NCBI RefSeq assembly: GCF_001618865.1
Contig: NZ_CP015136.1
Coordinates: 1,833,001 to 1,897,000, forward strand
Direction of reading: 5' to 3'
Source: Luteitalea pratensis
GTDB lineage: Bacteria; Acidobacteriota; Vicinamibacteria; Vicinamibacterales; Vicinamibacteraceae
DNA length: 64,000 nt
Shown: positions 47,045-56,427 of the stretch, in pieces
Position numbering within the stretch: the first letter of the stretch is position 1
How the letters are laid out: the number at the start of each line of letters is the position of its first letter
Program-made: the position numbers and the translations under genes
The notes under the pieces: generated by a model
Seen by the model: only the letters and a program-made list of their open reading frames with translations
What the model was told of the DNA's origin: nothing
The model's database searches: none

Positions 47045-50000
47045 TTACCTCAGCCGTTTGAACAAGAGCATGAACATGCGCTGACGGAGGCCGGGCATCG
47101 GCAAGCCCAGCCTGATCGTGGTGCCGGTCCCCGGCGACGAATCGATGGCGAGGCGCGCGCCGAGCTGCTCGGCCCGGGCCCGCATGCTGAGAATGCCATG
47201 CCGGTCCGATGCGGCGTCGACGGCGCTCGTATCGAAGCCCCGTCCGTCGTCGCGCAACTCCGCCCGAAGCTCACGTCCCTCCAGCCGGATTTCGAACGAC
47301 ACGTTGCGAGCCGATGCGTGTCGCGCGATGTTGGTGACACCCTCCTTGAGCAGCAGGAACAGCTGCCGCCGCGCCTGGGGATCCAGCCGGACCAGGACCA
47401 GATTGGCTGGCGCGGCGTACGCCCATCGCACGCCAGTGCCAGTGAAGACATCGTCGGCGTACTCGCGGAGGCGCCGGCAGACGCTCGCCAGATCGTCGCG
47501 CCGCGGGTCGACGGACCAGACGACGTCACCGAGGGCATCGAGGAGGGCGCGCGCACTCTCGGCGATTTCACTGAGGCGCCGTGCCGGCTGCTGGCCCAGC
47601 GCGGCCGCCTCGCGACACGCCACTTCGCTCTGGATGGAGATGCGCGCCAGGCTGCCGCCGATGTCGTCATGCAGATCGGCGGCTATCCGCATGCGCACGC
47701 GTTCGAGGGCGAGCAGCCGCGCGACACGGTACTTGTGCGCCGCGCCAGCGACCAGCAGGGCGGCGACGAGGAAAGCCGATCTGAACCACCATTGCTGCGA
47801 GACGGGCGGCAGGATGACGAACTCCACGGCCGCAGCCGACGCGCCCACCACCTCGGAACTGGTGACTGCTCGCACCAGCAACCGATAGTGGCCCGGGGAA
47901 AGCCGAGTGAACCGCACCACGCGCTCGCCGTTCGGGCGGCTCCAGTCGTTGTCCGTACCGTCGAGCCGGTGCTGGTACCGCAGGTGCTCGCCGGGCGCCA
48001 ACGAGATGGCCGAAAACGTGATGGCGACGTCTCGCTCGCGCGGCGCCAACGTCAGCCCCGACAGCTCACGCTCGCCGAACTCAGACACGATGCGGGCGTC
48101 ACCATTCACGTGGATGGCCGTGATCAACGTCGGCGGGGCGGGCGGCCGAGGACGCAGACGGGCCGGATCGAGGCGCGAGACGCCGGAGATGGTGCCGAAC
48201 CAGATGTCGCCGCGCCGTGAGGCGAGGGCACTCCAGACCTCGTTCTGCGCCAGCCCTTCAGCCCTCGTGAGCCGCCACGAGCTGCCGGTGCCCGGATCGA
48301 CCCGGATGATGCCGCTCGTCGTGCCGAAGTAGAACCGGCCCTGCGCGTCTTCGAGCATGCACTGGACGTTGGCACCTCGCAGGCTGCGTGAGATGCTCGC
48401 GTCGCTGACCAGGTGGCGCGTCTGCGGGTCGTCGATGCGCCTCGCGGCGCCATCGACCCCGATGATCCAGACGCGCTTGCGTCCATCGACGTGAAGCGTG
48501 CTGACCGCGATCGGCGTGCCACGTTCGAGGACTGGCTCGAAGCGCCCTTCGCGATAGGCAAACAGGCCTGCCTCCCGAAAGCCGACCAACAGCTGACCAG
48601 GCGAGAGGTCGACAATCGACGGCCGCGACACGGCCGGACGCGTAGTGAGATGCGGCAACCCGTCGGCCGGGCCGTAGCTGCGGAAGTCGTTCGTCGTGCG
48701 ATTCCATCGGACGAGCCGGACGTGGTCGGGCAACTGGGCGATCAGCCACACGTCGCCGCGCTGGTCCTCGAATACGGGAAACAGGTCGTCGCTGGGCAGG
48801 TCCGGACGTGCTGCATAGAGCACGTCGTGGCGAACGCGAGCCACCATGGCGACCTGTCGAATCGGGGGGAACCGATACAAGCCCGCTGCCGTTCCTACCC
48901 ACCAGGCGCCGAGGTGGTCGCGAAGCGCACTGAAGTAGCGATCGGGCGGAAGGTCCCGCGGCACGTTGAACCTGGCGGGCACGAAGCGGCGTCCATCGAA
49001 CTCGCTGATCGTGTAATGAGCACTCGATATGGCAGCCACGCGTCCTGCGTCGGTCTCGATGAGCGCCGGGATGGAATCGTGCTCCAGCCCGTCAGCCTCG
49101 AAGTAGCTCACCAGGCCGGACGCAGCGATCCGCACCGCGCCACTGGCGTCGGTCCCGATCCAGAGGTTGCCATCCCGATCCTCGACCATCGCGTTGATCG
49201 CATCGTCTGCAAGTCCCTGCATCGGGCCGATGTTGGCGATGTGCGCACCATCGACATCGCTGAAACCGTGTACCGTGCCGATGCGGACGTGCCCGTCCGA
49301 CCCGATCGCCAGCGCACGCACGCGCCGATCGATCAGCCCGTCGGACATCGTGAAGTCACACGCGTCGTCGCCTCGGGTGGGAAGCCGAAGCCCGCGATCC
49401 GGGCGGCCGCGACACTCACGCACGTGTGAACGGCTCGACGCCCCCAGCCGCTGCGCGCCGGCGCCGGGCCCGAGTACGAGCAATCCCTCGTCATGGCCTA
49501 TCCAGAGACGGCCCGTGCCGTCTCTCGCCAGCACTCGCACGTGATGCACCCTGGCTTGCGCCGCGATGGGCTCCTGCGAGAGGCTCCCGGACGAGCGTCG
49601 CAGGAACAAGCCGTCCAGGGTTCCAATCCACAGGCTGCCAGCGTCATCCTCCAGCAGCGATGTGACCATCGCCGGAGGGCTCGGGACAACGGGACGGAAG
49701 CGCGGAGACGCGCCGCGTTCGTCCAGCAGGGACAGCCCGCCTCGGCCCCCCGCCCAGATGCGACCGGCCCGGTCCTCGAGCAGGACGCGAACGTGACGTT
49801 GTGTCGGTGACCCTTCGAACGGGACGGGCGCGAAAAGCTTCGGCGACCGAACACCAGCCGCGTGCGGGCCATCGCCCGCCACGCGGCGAGCGAGGATTTC
49901 GACCTTCACCACGCCGTCATTGGTGGCGACCAAATACGCACCGTGTCGAGTCGGGAGCAGGTCGGTGACCCACGGATCCGGCAGGCCATCGACATTCCGG

Positions 50001-50272
50001 TAGGTGACGAACTCGGTACCGTCGAACCGACTCAGGCCATCGATCGTGCAGAACCACAGGAACCCGCGCGGATCGGGCACGATGCGCCTGACCCGCGAGT
50101 GCGCGAGGCCATCGTCGGTGGTGTAGGTACGGAGCGGAAGCCGCTCTGCCGTGGCGGTCGAGACCACGCCTGACAGGAGCAGCGAGGCGAGAAGCGCGCG
50201 CACGCCGAAGAGCGCGCGATTGAAGCCCTGGCTGGTACGCGCAGCGAGTCGAACCGCCGAGAGCGCGAACAT
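47045..50272 (-). CDS. Hybrid-sensor histidine kinase with two-component propeller (Reg_prop) and Y_Y_Y domain
   Basis: Membrane sensor of 1075 residues. A signal/anchor segment is followed by a periplasmic double propeller from about 45 to 700 with repeats such as DPRGFLWFCTIDGLSRFDG, EDRAGRIWAGGRGGLSLLDE and EDRDGNLWIGTDASGAVRIA. Then come a Y_Y_Y domain (RYQHRLDGTDNDW), a membrane helix (SAFLVAALLVAGAA), a HisKA_3 dimerisation domain (RIAADLHDDIGGSLARIS, phosphoacceptor His) and an ATPase (EGVTNIARHA, DDGRGF, GILSMRARAEQLGA). No receiver domain is attached. This plan is common for polymer- or sugar-sensing systems. Its partner is the regulator 31 bases downstream. Confidence 0.93.
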   Translation of the reverse strand: MFALSAVRLAARTSQGFNRALFGVRALLASLLLSGVVSTATAERLPLRTYTTDDGLAHSRVRRIVPDPRGFLWFCTIDGLSRFDGTEFVTYRNVDGLPDPWVTDLLPTRHGAYLVATNDGVVKVEILARRVAGDGPHAAGVRSPKLFAPVPFEGSPTQRHVRVLLEDRAGRIWAGGRGGLSLLDERGASPRFRPVVPSPPAMVTSLLEDDAGSLWIGTLDGLFLRRSSGSLSQEPIAAQARVHHVRVLARDGTGRLWIGHDEGLLVLGPGAGAQRLGASSRSHVRECRGRPDRGLRLPTRGDDACDFTMSDGLIDRRVRALAIGSDGHVRIGTVHGFSDVDGAHIANIGPMQGLADDAINAMVEDRDGNLWIGTDASGAVRIAASGLVSYFEADGLEHDSIPALIETDAGRVAAISSAHYTISEFDGRRFVPARFNVPRDLPPDRYFSALRDHLGAWWVGTAAGLYRFPPIRQVAMVARVRHDVLYAARPDLPSDDLFPVFEDQRGDVWLIAQLPDHVRLVRWNRTTNDFRSYGPADGLPHLTTRPAVSRPSIVDLSPGQLLVGFREAGLFAYREGRFEPVLERGTPIAVSTLHVDGRKRVWIIGVDGAARRIDDPQTRHLVSDASISRSLRGANVQCMLEDAQGRFYFGTTSGIIRVDPGTGSSWRLTRAEGLAQNEVWSALASRRGDIWFGTISGVSRLDPARLRPRPPAPPTLITAIHVNGDARIVSEFGERELSGLTLAPRERDVAITFSAISLAPGEHLRYQHRLDGTDNDWSRPNGERVVRFTRLSPGHYRLLVRAVTSSEVVGASAAAVEFVILPPVSQQWWFRSAFLVAALLVAGAAHKYRVARLLALERVRMRIAADLHDDIGGSLARISIQSEVACREAAALGQQPARRLSEIAESARALLDALGDVVWSVDPRRDDLASVCRRLREYADDVFTGTGVRWAYAAPANLVLVRLDPQARRQLFLLLKEGVTNIARHASARNVSFEIRLEGRELRAELRDDGRGFDTSAVDAASDRHGILSMRARAEQLGARLAIDSSPGTGTTIRLGLPMPGLRQRMFMLLFKRLR

Positions 50273-50322
50273 GAAATGCGTCCCCAGGTGCGCTCGGTCA
50301 TCGTAGCGCCGTTCGACCGGCC

Positions 50323-50375
50323 CGCCGGAGCCTTGGCAAAGGCGGCCGCGGCGCGCCGGAGCCTTGGCAAAGGCG
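50323..50375. repeat. Tandem pair of CGCC...GGCG hairpins
   Basis: Two copies, 50323-50344 and 50354-50375, of CGCC-GGAGCCTTGGCAAA-GGCG. They match the CACC...GGTG hairpin at 22803-22824 with a paired change in the stem. They lie between the kinase stop and the histidine kinase start. Confidence 0.75.
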
Positions 50376-50377
50376 GC

Positions 50378-52114
50378 TCAGGATGCAGCCCTGCACGCCC
50401 TCGCGAGCCCAGCCGCACAGGCCTGCCGCAGCAGCTCGCGTCCGCGCGTTCGCTGCTGCACGCTCGAGTCGGGCTCGTTGAGATAAAGCAGGCCGAGATT
50501 GGCGCACCCGTCGAGATGCCCGCCGTTGCACGCACGTTCGTAAAGGCTTGCCGCCTTCGACCGGTCGCCCTGAAGACCGGAAGCGCCGTGCTGATAGATC
50601 GTCCCGAGGTTGTTGCACCCCGCGAGATCACCGCCGGAGCATCCGCGGTCGTAGTACAACGCCGCGGCCGTGAGATCGCGCGCGACACCGGCGCCGCGGT
50701 TGTAGAGCACGCCGAGTTGCGTGCACGCGGCGGAATTGCCGGCCTCACAGGCATCACCACAGCCCCGCGGCTCACCACGCCCGCACGCAGTGAGGGCCGG
50801 ACTCTCAGCGGCGGGTGTGGCTCTTGCGACTCCTGGCGAAGCCGAAGAGTCGTTCGTGTCCGGCGCGGCGATTGCAGCCGGCTGCCGTGCCTCGCGATTC
50901 GCGGTCGGCGGAGGCGCTTCGGAACTGGTCGCTACTGTCGTGGTCGGCTGCTGCGGAGCCCTCACGGGTGCCGGAGCTGGAAGCGATCCGGTGCGTTCGC
51001 CTTCGGGCGCACGCCACATCAGCAGGATCGTCGCGCTGAAAGCGCCAGTGACGAGGCCGGCTGCCGTGAGCAACTGCCAGAGACCGCGCCGGTTGATCCC
51101 GGACCGCCGATGCGTCACTGCCTGCGCTGGTCCAACTGGCGAAGGCGGCGTCGGTGCGCCCACCGTCTCGTCCAGCGCACCACGCAACTGCTGGACCTTC
51201 AGCACGATCCTCTCCGTCGTATCCGGGCCGAAGGCCGGCAGCGCCGCGCGCACGTCGAGCAGTGCCTGTTTCAATTCCTGGGAGGACGAAAAGCGATCGC
51301 TGCGCTGCTTGGCCAGCAACTTGCGGATGATGGGCTTGACCCGGGCTGGAATGGCCACCGCGATCGGCCCATCGAGCGGAGGCTCCTCGTGCGCGTGTTT
51401 GTACATCACCGCGACGGCATTCTCGGCCGTGAACGGCCGCGACCCGGTGAACAGCTCGAAGAGCACAATCCCCATCGAGTACAGGTCCGTGCGGGGATCG
51501 ATCGGCTCTCCGGCCGCCTGTTCAGGGCTCATGTAGGCGGGCGTCCCGGCGATCTGGCCTTCTGTCGTCAGTCCGCGCTCCGCGTTCCACAGCTTCGCGA
51601 TCCCGAAGTCCATCAGCCGCGCGTTGCCGCGGCGATCGATCATCACGTTCGCGGCCTTGAAATCGCGATGGACGATGCCCTCGTCGTGGATGGCCTGCAG
51701 GCCATCGGCGAGCTGAATGGCGATCGCGTACGCCTCGTCGACCGCGAGGCCGCCCGACTGCGCGATGAGCGCGGTGAGCTCGATGCCTTCGACAAACTGC
51801 ATCGAGATGTAGCCGAGCGTGCCGTCCTCGCCGTAATCGTGGATGCGGCAGACGTTGCGGTGGGTCACCTTGCGCGCCAGCTTGATCTCACTCAGGAAGC
51901 GCTGACTCATCAGCGGACTGCCGAGGAGGTGCGGCAGCAGCACCTTGATCGCCACGACCTCATCGAGCGCCCGATCGTGGGCCCTGTACACCTGGCCCAT
52001 GCCACCTTCGCCGATGTAGTCGAGGATGTGGTAGCGACCGCTCAGGACCGCGCCCTGTGCGAGCACCGACCCCGTCGGGGTGCGCCGCCTCAACGGCAGC
52101 TCGTGGTGGCTCAT
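50378..52114 (-). CDS. Membrane Ser/Thr protein kinase with Sel1 repeats
   Basis: Protein of 578 residues. The kinase domain has glycine loop IGEGGMGQVY, Lys in VVAIKVLLPH, catalytic loop HRDFKAANV (HRD intact), DFG in LMDFGIAK and APE-like AYMSPEQAAG. After a Pro/Ala linker there is one membrane helix (LLTAAGLVTGAFSATILLMW), a Thr/Ala/Pro-rich spacer and Cys-containing Sel1 repeats (NSAACTQLGVLYNRGAG, GDLAGCNNLGTIYQHGAS, GHLDGCANLGLLYLNEPD). ATG 52114 is preferred over TTG 52171. It is divergent from the VWA protein gene, with a shared 173-base promoter region. Confidence 0.92.
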   Translation of the reverse strand: MSHHELPLRRRTPTGSVLAQGAVLSGRYHILDYIGEGGMGQVYRAHDRALDEVVAIKVLLPHLLGSPLMSQRFLSEIKLARKVTHRNVCRIHDYGEDGTLGYISMQFVEGIELTALIAQSGGLAVDEAYAIAIQLADGLQAIHDEGIVHRDFKAANVMIDRRGNARLMDFGIAKLWNAERGLTTEGQIAGTPAYMSPEQAAGEPIDPRTDLYSMGIVLFELFTGSRPFTAENAVAVMYKHAHEEPPLDGPIAVAIPARVKPIIRKLLAKQRSDRFSSSQELKQALLDVRAALPAFGPDTTERIVLKVQQLRGALDETVGAPTPPSPVGPAQAVTHRRSGINRRGLWQLLTAAGLVTGAFSATILLMWRAPEGERTGSLPAPAPVRAPQQPTTTVATSSEAPPPTANREARQPAAIAAPDTNDSSASPGVARATPAAESPALTACGRGEPRGCGDACEAGNSAACTQLGVLYNRGAGVARDLTAAALYYDRGCSGGDLAGCNNLGTIYQHGASGLQGDRSKAASLYERACNGGHLDGCANLGLLYLNEPDSSVQQRTRGRELLRQACAAGLARACRAAS

Positions 52115-52287
52115 CGTCCGTGTCGCGCGTACCTGGACTGCCGCGCCTCCGGCCTCCAGCTCACCTGTCAAAGGCGCTGGATCGTCTGCCTGGCCGCGAG
52201 TATAGTCAATCCACCCAATTCAACGCGCTGTTGACCCGCTCCCGGCCCCTGAGGGCCGCGGAGCCCTTGGCAATTCCGGAGAAGGTC

Positions 52288-53919
52288 ATGCGCACACACC
52301 TGCGGCTGGCATGCGGCCTGCTGCTTGCTTCTGTCGTCTCCGCGAACGCGCAGTCGGCCCGCGTCGAGATCGTCCTGGATGTCAGCGGGTCCATGAAGGC
52401 GACGATGGGCTCGCAGCCGAAGATCGACGCTGCAAAGAGCGCCATCCGCGAGACGATCTCGGGGATCCAGGAAGGCAGCGTCGTCGCCATGCGGTACTAC
52501 GGCCATCGAGTGCCGCCGGAGCCGAAGGCCGAGAGCTGCAAGGACACGGAGCTGGTCATTCCGTTCCAGCCCCTCGACCGCGCGCGAATGCTCGCCGCCC
52601 TTGGCAAGGCCGTGCCGAGAGGGCAGACGCCGATCTCGTACAGCCTCGAGCAGGCGGCCGGGGACTTCGGCGGCGCGAGCGACGAAGAGCGGGCGATCAT
52701 CCTCGTCAGCGACGGTATAGAGACGTGCGGTGCCGATCCGCTCGCGACGGTGCGCGATCTCATGGCGCGAGGGATCAAGGTCAAGATCCACACGATCGGG
52801 TTCGACGTCGACGCAGCCGCACGGGCGCAGCTGGAGGGAATCTCGCAGGCGACCGGAGGCGAGTATCACGATGCCCGCAACGCGGCAGCCCTTGCCGACT
52901 CCTTGCGGCAGCTGACGCAGCGGGCGCTGCTCATCGCGCGCGATTCGGCGTACGGACAGGAGATTCGCGGCGGCAACACGTACGAGGATGCGGTCACGAT
53001 TCAGGCAGGCACGACGTACCACCTCGATCACCATCAGCGCAAGGACGACTACGACTACTTCGCCATCGATGCGCGCGACGGTCAGAAAATCGTCGCCACC
53101 ATCCAGGCGTACGACGTCGGCGTCAAGATTCGCGGCGAGAAGTTCGAGGAAGGCAAGGGGGAGTTTCCCTATTCGGGCATTGCCCTGCACGCGTCCGATA
53201 AGCAAAGGGTCGCCCAGGTGTGGATCGCAGAGCCCGGACAGAAGAAAGGCATCGAGCTGCCGATCGCCGCCGGGCGTGGCGGCCGATTCTATGTGCTGAT
53301 CGGCAACGAGCACTACGACCAGCACCGGAATGCCCGCTTCGAGGTGCAGCTGGTCGACATCTCCGACGCCAAGAGCGGTCGTGACGCCGGAGCGGACGAT
53401 GCCGGCGCGATCGACATCGAGCCCGGGGAAACCAGCGGCTACCTCAACGCAAACGACCGGATCGACTACTACGCGTTCAAGGTCGTGCCCAAGGCCACCT
53501 ACTCGTTGCGCGCCAAGCCGAACGCACCGGAGAAGGAACTCGTGCTCGCCGTCGTCGATCGGGACGGTGTCGAGAAGAAGCAAGTCAAGGCCCCGAACGG
53601 TGGAGCCGCCGTTCGCATCGAAGCACTCGAGTTTCCCTACGAGGGCAAGGCCTTCGTCAGGGTCGCGACCCACGAATTCGTGCAAGAAAAACTCGAGTCT
53701 CGGTACACGTTGGAACTCACGAGTACCGGAGGCCCTGCACCGGCGCCTTCAGCCGCCGCAGCGTCGACGCCCGCAGCAGCAGGCAAAGAAGACGAGACGA
53801 CGCCGGCCGGCGTCGTCTCCCGCCGAACTGTCGTCTGGATCGGCCTGGCCGTCGTGGCTGTCGCGCTCCTGATCGGCGTCGCGTTTGTCCTCGGCAGGAA
53901 GGCCGCGTCAACGCGATGA
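52288..53919 (+). CDS. Membrane-anchored VWA-domain protein
   Basis: Protein of 543 residues: signal peptide (LACGLLLASVVSANA), then a von Willebrand A domain with a complete MIDAS start (VLDVSGSMKA) and later acidic/Thr positions (VPRGQTPIS, ILVSDGIETCG). A long beta-rich region follows with HHQRKDDYDYFAIDARDGQK and a second similar unit at NANDRIDYYAFKVVPKATYS, resembling pre-peptidase C-terminal type domains. A C-terminal membrane helix (VVWIGLAVVAVALLIGVAFV) anchors it. ATG 52288 has GGAGAAGG upstream. Together with the divergent kinase it may form a cell-surface sensing pair. Confidence 0.85.
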   Translation: MRTHLRLACGLLLASVVSANAQSARVEIVLDVSGSMKATMGSQPKIDAAKSAIRETISGIQEGSVVAMRYYGHRVPPEPKAESCKDTELVIPFQPLDRARMLAALGKAVPRGQTPISYSLEQAAGDFGGASDEERAIILVSDGIETCGADPLATVRDLMARGIKVKIHTIGFDVDAAARAQLEGISQATGGEYHDARNAAALADSLRQLTQRALLIARDSAYGQEIRGGNTYEDAVTIQAGTTYHLDHHQRKDDYDYFAIDARDGQKIVATIQAYDVGVKIRGEKFEEGKGEFPYSGIALHASDKQRVAQVWIAEPGQKKGIELPIAAGRGGRFYVLIGNEHYDQHRNARFEVQLVDISDAKSGRDAGADDAGAIDIEPGETSGYLNANDRIDYYAFKVVPKATYSLRAKPNAPEKELVLAVVDRDGVEKKQVKAPNGGAAVRIEALEFPYEGKAFVRVATHEFVQEKLESRYTLELTSTGGPAPAPSAAAASTPAAAGKEDETTPAGVVSRRTVVWIGLAVVAVALLIGVAFVLGRKAASTR

Positions 53920-53944
53920 GTGCGGCGACGGCTAGAATCGCTCC

Positions 53945-54496
53945 ATGCTTCGTCACGCCCTCGATGCGATCACTGTCACTGCCACCGTCGCCGTCGCTGC
54001 GACCGTGGGCCAGGCGCCTGCCCCCGGCACGGAAGACTTCAATCGGCTGACACCGGATCAGCTGAAGGCGAGCATCGAGAAACAGCATCCGGCCGCCTAC
54101 TACGTTCTCGCGGGGAAGCTGTTCGCGTCAGGTGAGAAGGACGAGGCCGTGTTCTGGTTCTACGCCGGCCAGCTGCGCTACCGCTTCCATCTCGCGGCCA
54201 ACCCGGACTTGCCACCCAGCGGCGACGCGGCCCTGTTCGCGTCGCTGTCGGAGGTCCTGGGCAGACCGATCAATAAATACGCGTTCGGTGACGTCGTGCA
54301 GGTCACTGCCACCATCGACAAGGTCCTCGCCTGGGACGGGCGCACGGCCAACGGGTACACGTCGAAGACGACACACGCCGCCGCATGGAAGGGGATTCGC
54401 GACGGCCTGGGTCAGCTACGCTCGCACCTCGTGCAGAGCGGCGACCAGATCCGCGCCCAGCACAAGCAGAACGGTCTCGAGAACCGCCAGCCGTAG
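53945..54496 (+). CDS. Secreted hypothetical protein
   Basis: Protein of 183 residues with an N-terminal signal-like segment (ITVTATVAVAATVGQA). The mature part reads KQHPAAYYVLAGKLFASGEK, DEAVFWFYAGQLRYRFHLAA and GRPINKYAFGDVVQVTATID. It resembles helical repeat proteins of the TPR/Sel1 type but no family was firmly recognised. It starts 25 bases after the VWA gene and is probably co-transcribed with it; its stop is 3 bases from the convergent regulator's stop. Confidence 0.7.
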   Translation: MLRHALDAITVTATVAVAATVGQAPAPGTEDFNRLTPDQLKASIEKQHPAAYYVLAGKLFASGEKDEAVFWFYAGQLRYRFHLAANPDLPPSGDAALFASLSEVLGRPINKYAFGDVVQVTATIDKVLAWDGRTANGYTSKTTHAAAWKGIRDGLGQLRSHLVQSGDQIRAQHKQNGLENRQP

Positions 54497-54498
54497 CT

Positions 54499-56364
54499 TC
54501 AGGCCGACTGCACCCCGTGGTCTGTCGGCGGCTCGAGTTTGAGCAGCGCCGCCAACCGGCTCCAGTGCGGACTCGATCGCAATGCCAGTCCCGCGCACGT
54601 CGACAGGAGCACGAGCAGGTAGCCGTCGCGCTGTTCGATCGCCTTTTCGGCCCAGGCCGCGGCCTCGTCGAGTCTCGACTGCAGCAGCATGAAGAACATG
54701 AACTCGACAGGAGCACCGTAGCCGTCGCCGTTGCCGAGCGTCGCTATCAGGCGGTTGGCGCCGTCCGTGTCGCCGGTGCGCTGCAGGATGCCCGCGAGCA
54801 AGCCCGCGAACCGCGTCTGCTGTCCGGCCAACGTGAACGCGCGTTGGGCATGGCCTGCCGCATACTGCCAACGGCCCCTGAACGCGCCGTGCACGGCAAG
54901 CCACTCGGCAGCGGGACCGCACTGCTCGTTCAACTCGACCACCTGACGCAGTTCCGCATCCGCCGCGTCGATCTCGCCCGCGGCGTCGAGGCAGATGGCG
55001 CGCTGGACGCGGAACACCAGGTTGAGCGGGTCGCGCTCGAGTGCCCGGGTCAGTGCCCTGACGCCGGCGGCGGCGCGGTTGGTCAGGAGCAGGCAATGGA
55101 CGCCATGATGCGCGTCGACGTCCGACGAGACCGGGTCACGCGCCAGCGCCAACTGGAACTGCCGATCCTGTTCGAGCCAGTCGTAGTCGTACATCCCGGC
55201 GATCACACCCAGAATGGCGTGCGCTTGGGACAGCGACGGGTCGCACGCCAGGGCCTCGAGGGCCCAACGGCGTGCCAGGGGCATCGACTCATGCGCCGAC
55301 GTGCCGCCCCAGAGCGCCTGCAGCAGGAAGTGGTGACTGAGGTGCTGCCGTGCCAACGCGAAGTCGGGGTCGCTCGCAATCGCTCGTTCGAGCAGGACAC
55401 GCGAGCGCGACAAGGCTTCGGGAGTGAGCTGGGCGAGGTAGTAGCGCGCTTTCAGGAAGTCCTCATAGGCCGACGGCGTCGGCTGATAGCGGCGAGGCGG
55501 GGCTTGTGGTGTCAGCTTGTCGTGCAGGCTCTGCGCGATGGCCTGGGCGATCTCGTCCTGGAGTTCGAAGACCTCGGTCATCTCGCGGTCGTAGCGATCC
55601 GACCAGAGATGGCAGCCGTCGGCCGCGTTGATGAGCTGAGCGGTGACGCGGATCCGGTTGCCTGATCGGCGGACGCTGCCTTCGAGCACTGTCCCCACCC
55701 GCAGCGCCTCGGCAATCGCCGTGATGTCGTGTTCCTTGCCGCGGAACGCGAACGCGGAAGTGCGGGCCGTGACCTTCAGGCCCGGCACCTGGGCCAGCGC
55801 GTTGATGATCTCCTCGGCCAGGCCATCGCCGAAGTACGCGCTGTCCTTGTCCGGGTTCATGTTGGCAAACGGGAGGACGGCAATCGACGCCTGTTGCGCG
55901 GGCCGGTCCGCCGCGAGTTGCGCGCGGGTGTCCTCCAGCGCGGCCCGGAGTTCGCTCACCGACTGGAACCGCTGCGCCGGGGACTTCTCGAGACAGCGAC
56001 GGACGATCCGATCGAGGGCCGGTGCAGCCCCCAGTGGCCGCACCTCGGTTACCGGGGCGACGAAGCGGTACCCGCGCTTCGGAACGGTCTCGATGAACCG
56101 CTCGTCGGAGGTTCCCTCCCCGAGCGCCCGCCGCAGAGCGGCGATGTTTTGTGCGAGGTTGTTCTCCTCGACGAAGGTATCCGGCCACACGAGCGCCACC
56201 AGTTCGTCCTTGGGTACCAGCCGTCCGTGGCGGGCCACCAGGACGACCAGCGTGTCGAACGCCTTCGGCGTCAGGGGCACTGGTTGACCCTGGCGCAGGA
56301 GTACGTTGTCTGCGGCGTCGAGCTGAAATGCTCCGAAGACGTAACGGAAGCTCGATGGATCCAT
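54499..56364 (-). CDS. Winged-helix (CadC/OmpR-type) / TolB-like / TPR protein with a kinase fossil
   Basis: Protein of 621 residues. Residues 5-105 form an OmpR-type winged helix (QPVPLTPKAFDTLVVLV, ENNLAQNIAALRRALG, VPKRGYRFVAPV). Residues 115-150 (ALDRIVRRCLEKSPAQRFQS...) match the last helices of a Ser/Thr kinase domain rather than any regulator part. A TolB-like domain follows (SIAVLPFANMNPDKDSAYFG to GTVLEGSVRRSGNRIRVTAQ), then TPR repeats to the end. It probably binds DNA and senses through the TPR region; there is no obvious membrane helix. ATG 56364. Confidence 0.85.
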   Translation of the reverse strand: MDPSSFRYVFGAFQLDAADNVLLRQGQPVPLTPKAFDTLVVLVARHGRLVPKDELVALVWPDTFVEENNLAQNIAALRRALGEGTSDERFIETVPKRGYRFVAPVTEVRPLGAAPALDRIVRRCLEKSPAQRFQSVSELRAALEDTRAQLAADRPAQQASIAVLPFANMNPDKDSAYFGDGLAEEIINALAQVPGLKVTARTSAFAFRGKEHDITAIAEALRVGTVLEGSVRRSGNRIRVTAQLINAADGCHLWSDRYDREMTEVFELQDEIAQAIAQSLHDKLTPQAPPRRYQPTPSAYEDFLKARYYLAQLTPEALSRSRVLLERAIASDPDFALARQHLSHHFLLQALWGGTSAHESMPLARRWALEALACDPSLSQAHAILGVIAGMYDYDWLEQDRQFQLALARDPVSSDVDAHHGVHCLLLTNRAAAGVRALTRALERDPLNLVFRVQRAICLDAAGEIDAADAELRQVVELNEQCGPAAEWLAVHGAFRGRWQYAAGHAQRAFTLAGQQTRFAGLLAGILQRTGDTDGANRLIATLGNGDGYGAPVEFMFFMLLQSRLDEAAAWAEKAIEQRDGYLLVLLSTCAGLALRSSPHWSRLAALLKLEPPTDHGVQSA

Positions 56365-56427
56365 GTCGCTGACGGTCTTCCGAAGGAATGCAGATTCTCT
56401 CAGAAGCGTCTGACGACGCGCTAGCCC

